DNA of 64,000 nucleotides, taken from NCBI RefSeq assembly GCF_003725735.1, contig NZ_RJTM01000013.1, forward strand, positions 1 through 64,000, in the 5' to 3' direction. This document shows positions 62,066 to 64,000 of the stretch, piece by piece. A program made the translations under genes and the position numbers. How positions within the stretch are numbered: position 1 is the stretch's first letter; each line of letters starts with the position of its first letter. The notes beneath the pieces were generated by a model. That model did no database searches. It was not told the DNA's origin and saw nothing but the letters and a program-made list of their open reading frames with translations. This stretch comes from Sinomicrobium pectinilyticum. GTDB taxonomy: Bacteria > Bacteroidota > Bacteroidia > Flavobacteriales > Flavobacteriaceae.

Positions 62066-63199
62066 TTATACTTCTACCCAGACATTCCCTTTTTTATGGG
62101 ACTCAACTACTTTTTCAATAAAATTCATACCGCGAACGCCATCGTTTATAGTAGGAAACTCACCGGGATGGTATTTTTCGTTCCGGATAGCTCTGGCAAC
62201 TCCCTTGTAGATATTGCCCATGGAATCGAAAATACCTTCGGGATGCCCGGGAGGCAATTTACTGCCGTCCAAAGACAATTGACTGTTATACGCGTGTCCG
62301 GGCTTTAATACTTTTAACGGGCCGTCTTCGGTGAGGTGATAGAGGTAATTGGGGTTTTCCTGTTCCCATTTCAGGCCTCCTTTATTGCCGTAAATACTCA
62401 CGGTAAAGTTGTTTTCTTCGCCGGTAGCGATCTGGCTGGTGCGGATAAGCCCTTTTACAAATTCGGAGAAACGCAGAAGTACAGTACCGTCAACATCCAT
62501 TTTATTATCACTGTACACGTAATTGAGGTCCGCAAGTATTTCTTTTACTTCCATTCCGGTCACGTATTCTATCATGTCAAAAGCATGCGTACCGATATCG
62601 CCTATACAACAACTGATCCCGGATTTTTCGGGGTCGAGTCGCCATGTGACAGCACGTTTTTCCGCATCGTGGATGATAGGGTTGATCCATCCCTGGTAAT
62701 ACTGTACATCTATCTTTTGTATGGTGCCGATCATCCCGGACGCGATCATCTCTTTCATTTGGCGCACCATAGGATACCCGGTATAGGTGTAGGTTACTGC
62801 AAATATGGTTTTGGATTTACCGAGGATCTCTTTCAGTATTTTTGCTTCCTCATAGGTGGTGGTCATCGGTTTTTCGCAAATGACATTGAACCCGTTTTCC
62901 AGCAGCTTTTTTGCCATGGGAAAATGAAGGAAGTTGGGTGTCAGGATTGAAATCACCTCCATCCTTTCGGTTTCGGGGAGTTTAAGTTCTTCTTCGATCA
63001 ATGTGTCGAAGTCTCTATACACCCGGTTGGTAGGAATACCGATTTTTTCGGCAAAGCCGATATTCTGTTCAAAATCAGGGTTAAATACGCCGCCTACTAA
63101 TTGGTAACTATCATACATGGAGGAAGCAACCCGGTGCAATACCCCTATTAACGAATCGCCACCCCCTCCGAGAATTCCTAATCTGATTTTAGTGCTCAT
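62066..63199 (-). CDS. Gfo/Idh/MocA-family NAD(P)-dependent oxidoreductase
   Basis: The 377-residue paralogue of the previous gene has the nucleotide-binding motif GILGGGGDSLIGVLHRVASS (~8-27), lysine motif CEKPMTTTYEEA, and catalytic region DPEKSGISCCIGDIGTHAFD. The shared VLHRVASS/VHRKASA and GDIGTHA features show common descent within a subgroup in which Gly, Asp and His follow the sugar-binding loop. One enzyme may make and the other reduce the 3-keto sugar. It is cytoplasmic, with no signal peptide. Confidence 0.9.
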   Translation of the reverse strand: MSTKIRLGILGGGGDSLIGVLHRVASSMYDSYQLVGGVFNPDFEQNIGFAEKIGIPTNRVYRDFDTLIEEELKLPETERMEVISILTPNFLHFPMAKKLLENGFNVICEKPMTTTYEEAKILKEILGKSKTIFAVTYTYTGYPMVRQMKEMIASGMIGTIQKIDVQYYQGWINPIIHDAEKRAVTWRLDPEKSGISCCIGDIGTHAFDMIEYVTGMEVKEILADLNYVYSDNKMDVDGTVLLRFSEFVKGLIRTSQIATGEENNFTVSIYGNKGGLKWEQENPNYLYHLTEDGPLKVLKPGHAYNSQLSLDGSKLPPGHPEGIFDSMGNIYKGVARAIRNEKYHPGEFPTINDGVRGMNFIEKVVESHKKGNVWVEV

Positions 63200-63386
63200 T
63201 TTTTAGTTAGTATGTTATTGTTGTGTTTAAAATTAAAATAAAAAGGATTACTGGAAAAAATGGAATGAAAATCCGGATGATCCCGGATTTTCGTTCTTTA
63301 ATATATTATCCGTAAATGAAGTGTCCTTCATTGTTGGTTTTTCTTAAATCATAAATACTGCGGTCCCGTATACGGTCCGGAAAAGT

Positions 63387-64000
63387 TTACGAATTTTTGT
63401 ATTCCACTTTTTCGTTCCGGAATAACAGGACAAAAAGCACGGATACGGCAAAGGCAAAAATAGCAGGAAAGATCCATATGTTCTCCCAGTTGTGAGAACC
63501 ATCTGCTGCGAGGTACGTATCGGTAATCTTACCGGCTACCCAGAATCCGATAAGCATACCCACACCATAGGTAGCCAGGGTAATGAGTCCCTGTGCCGCA
63601 CTTTTGTATTTTTCTCCTGCCTTGGTATCTGTATATATCTGACCGGAAACAAAGAAGAAATCATAACAGAGGCCATGTAACGCAATACCCGTAAGGAGCA
63701 TAAACGCAAGTTCTCCGGCATTGCCGTAAGCAAATAACAGGTAACGTAGTGTCCATGCCAGCATTCCGGCAAGGATGGTCTTTTTGAAACCAAACTTTTT
63801 AAAGAAAAATGGCAGGAGCAGCATAAACAAGACTTCGGATGCCTGGCCCAAAGCCATTTTCTCCGTAGGACTTTCCAAACCTGCTTCCGTAAGGAACGGG
63901 TGAGTGTTCTGATAGTAGAAAGCCAGGGGAATACAAATCAATACGGAAGAGATAAAGAACATGAGGAAGTTCTTATCTTTTAACAGTTTCAGGGCTTCCA
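63387..64000 (-). CDS. MFS nucleoside/sugar permease, partial
   Basis: The frame stays open to the right edge of the window (reading ...EALKLLKDKNFLMFFISS), so only the C-terminal ~204 residues are present. They include about six transmembrane segments of the NupG/XapB-like MFS group (AFYYQNTHPFLTEAGL, SEVLFMLLLPFFFKKFGFK, GIALHGLCYDFFFVSGQIY). Members of this group in Bacteroidota often sit in sugar clusters, so the cargo may be a sugar. It is the first visible gene of the cluster, 187 bp before the Gfo/Idh gene. Confidence 0.88.
   Translation of the reverse strand, partial: EALKLLKDKNFLMFFISSVLICIPLAFYYQNTHPFLTEAGLESPTEKMALGQASEVLFMLLLPFFFKKFGFKKTILAGMLAWTLRYLLFAYGNAGELAFMLLTGIALHGLCYDFFFVSGQIYTDTKAGEKYKSAAQGLITLATYGVGMLIGFWVAGKITDTYLAADGSHNWENIWIFPAIFAFAVSVLFVLLFRNEKVEYKNS

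Overview
The window comes from a member of the Bacteroidota, most likely the family Flavobacteriaceae. The signs are two SusC/SusD outer-membrane uptake pairs, Bacteroidota promoters (TTTG, 18-21 bp, TAnnTTTG) in place of sigma-70 boxes, weak Shine-Dalgarno sequences, an IPExxxVDY protein between rnc and pyk, an OmpA porin with thrombospondin type 3 repeats, and two 3-keto-disaccharide hydrolase (DUF1080) genes. I see no rRNA, intact tRNA or CRISPR array.

Layout. 1-2300 is a repeat-rich scar: a ~65-70 bp tandem repeat, a secreted protein of unknown function, several palindromes, the 3' end of an ECF sigma gene facing the 3' end of another lost gene, and a nested palindrome resembling a miniature element. 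2.3-7.7 kb carries an M16 peptidase, a class V aminotransferase and thioredoxin reductase. 8.1-20.9 kb holds a small secreted protein, a LacI-type regulator and two divergent SusC/SusD pairs around a 937 bp region full of inverted repeats. One is a 16 bp LacI-like palindrome over the predicted start of the left susC transcript. 21-30.2 kb holds an AddB-like nuclease and an AddA-like helicase-nuclease, separated by ompA and kbl. 30.4-42 kb is housekeeping: sodA, purF, a PfkB kinase, rnhA, purN, then acpP, fabF, rnc, the IPExxxVDY gene and pyk, with dinB and a CYTH-domain gene.

42.2-49 kb is an RND efflux operon read leftwards: GbsR/MarR regulator, adaptor, pump, outer-membrane channel, TetR regulator. 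49.3-56.6 kb has pbpC, a lipoprotein, gpsA and a yicC-gmk-nadD operon. 56.8 kb to the right edge has a lipoprotein gene with a clear promoter, then a leftward carbohydrate cluster: MFS permease (cut by the edge), two Gfo/Idh/MocA oxidoreductases, a TIM-barrel isomerase/epimerase and two DUF1080 hydrolases. A perfect 15 bp hairpin ends the cluster.

How the genes work together. The right-hand cluster reads as an oxidise-then-cleave glycoside route: Gfo/Idh enzymes form or reduce 3-keto sugars, the exported DUF1080 proteins break 3-keto-glycosides, and the TIM-barrel enzyme and permease handle the products. This is inferred from families and order. The SusC/SusD pairs have no degradative enzyme beside them, so their ligands cannot be read from context. 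The strongest candidates for something under-described are the keto-sugar cluster, the doubly regulated efflux operon and the repeat-rich scar at the left edge.
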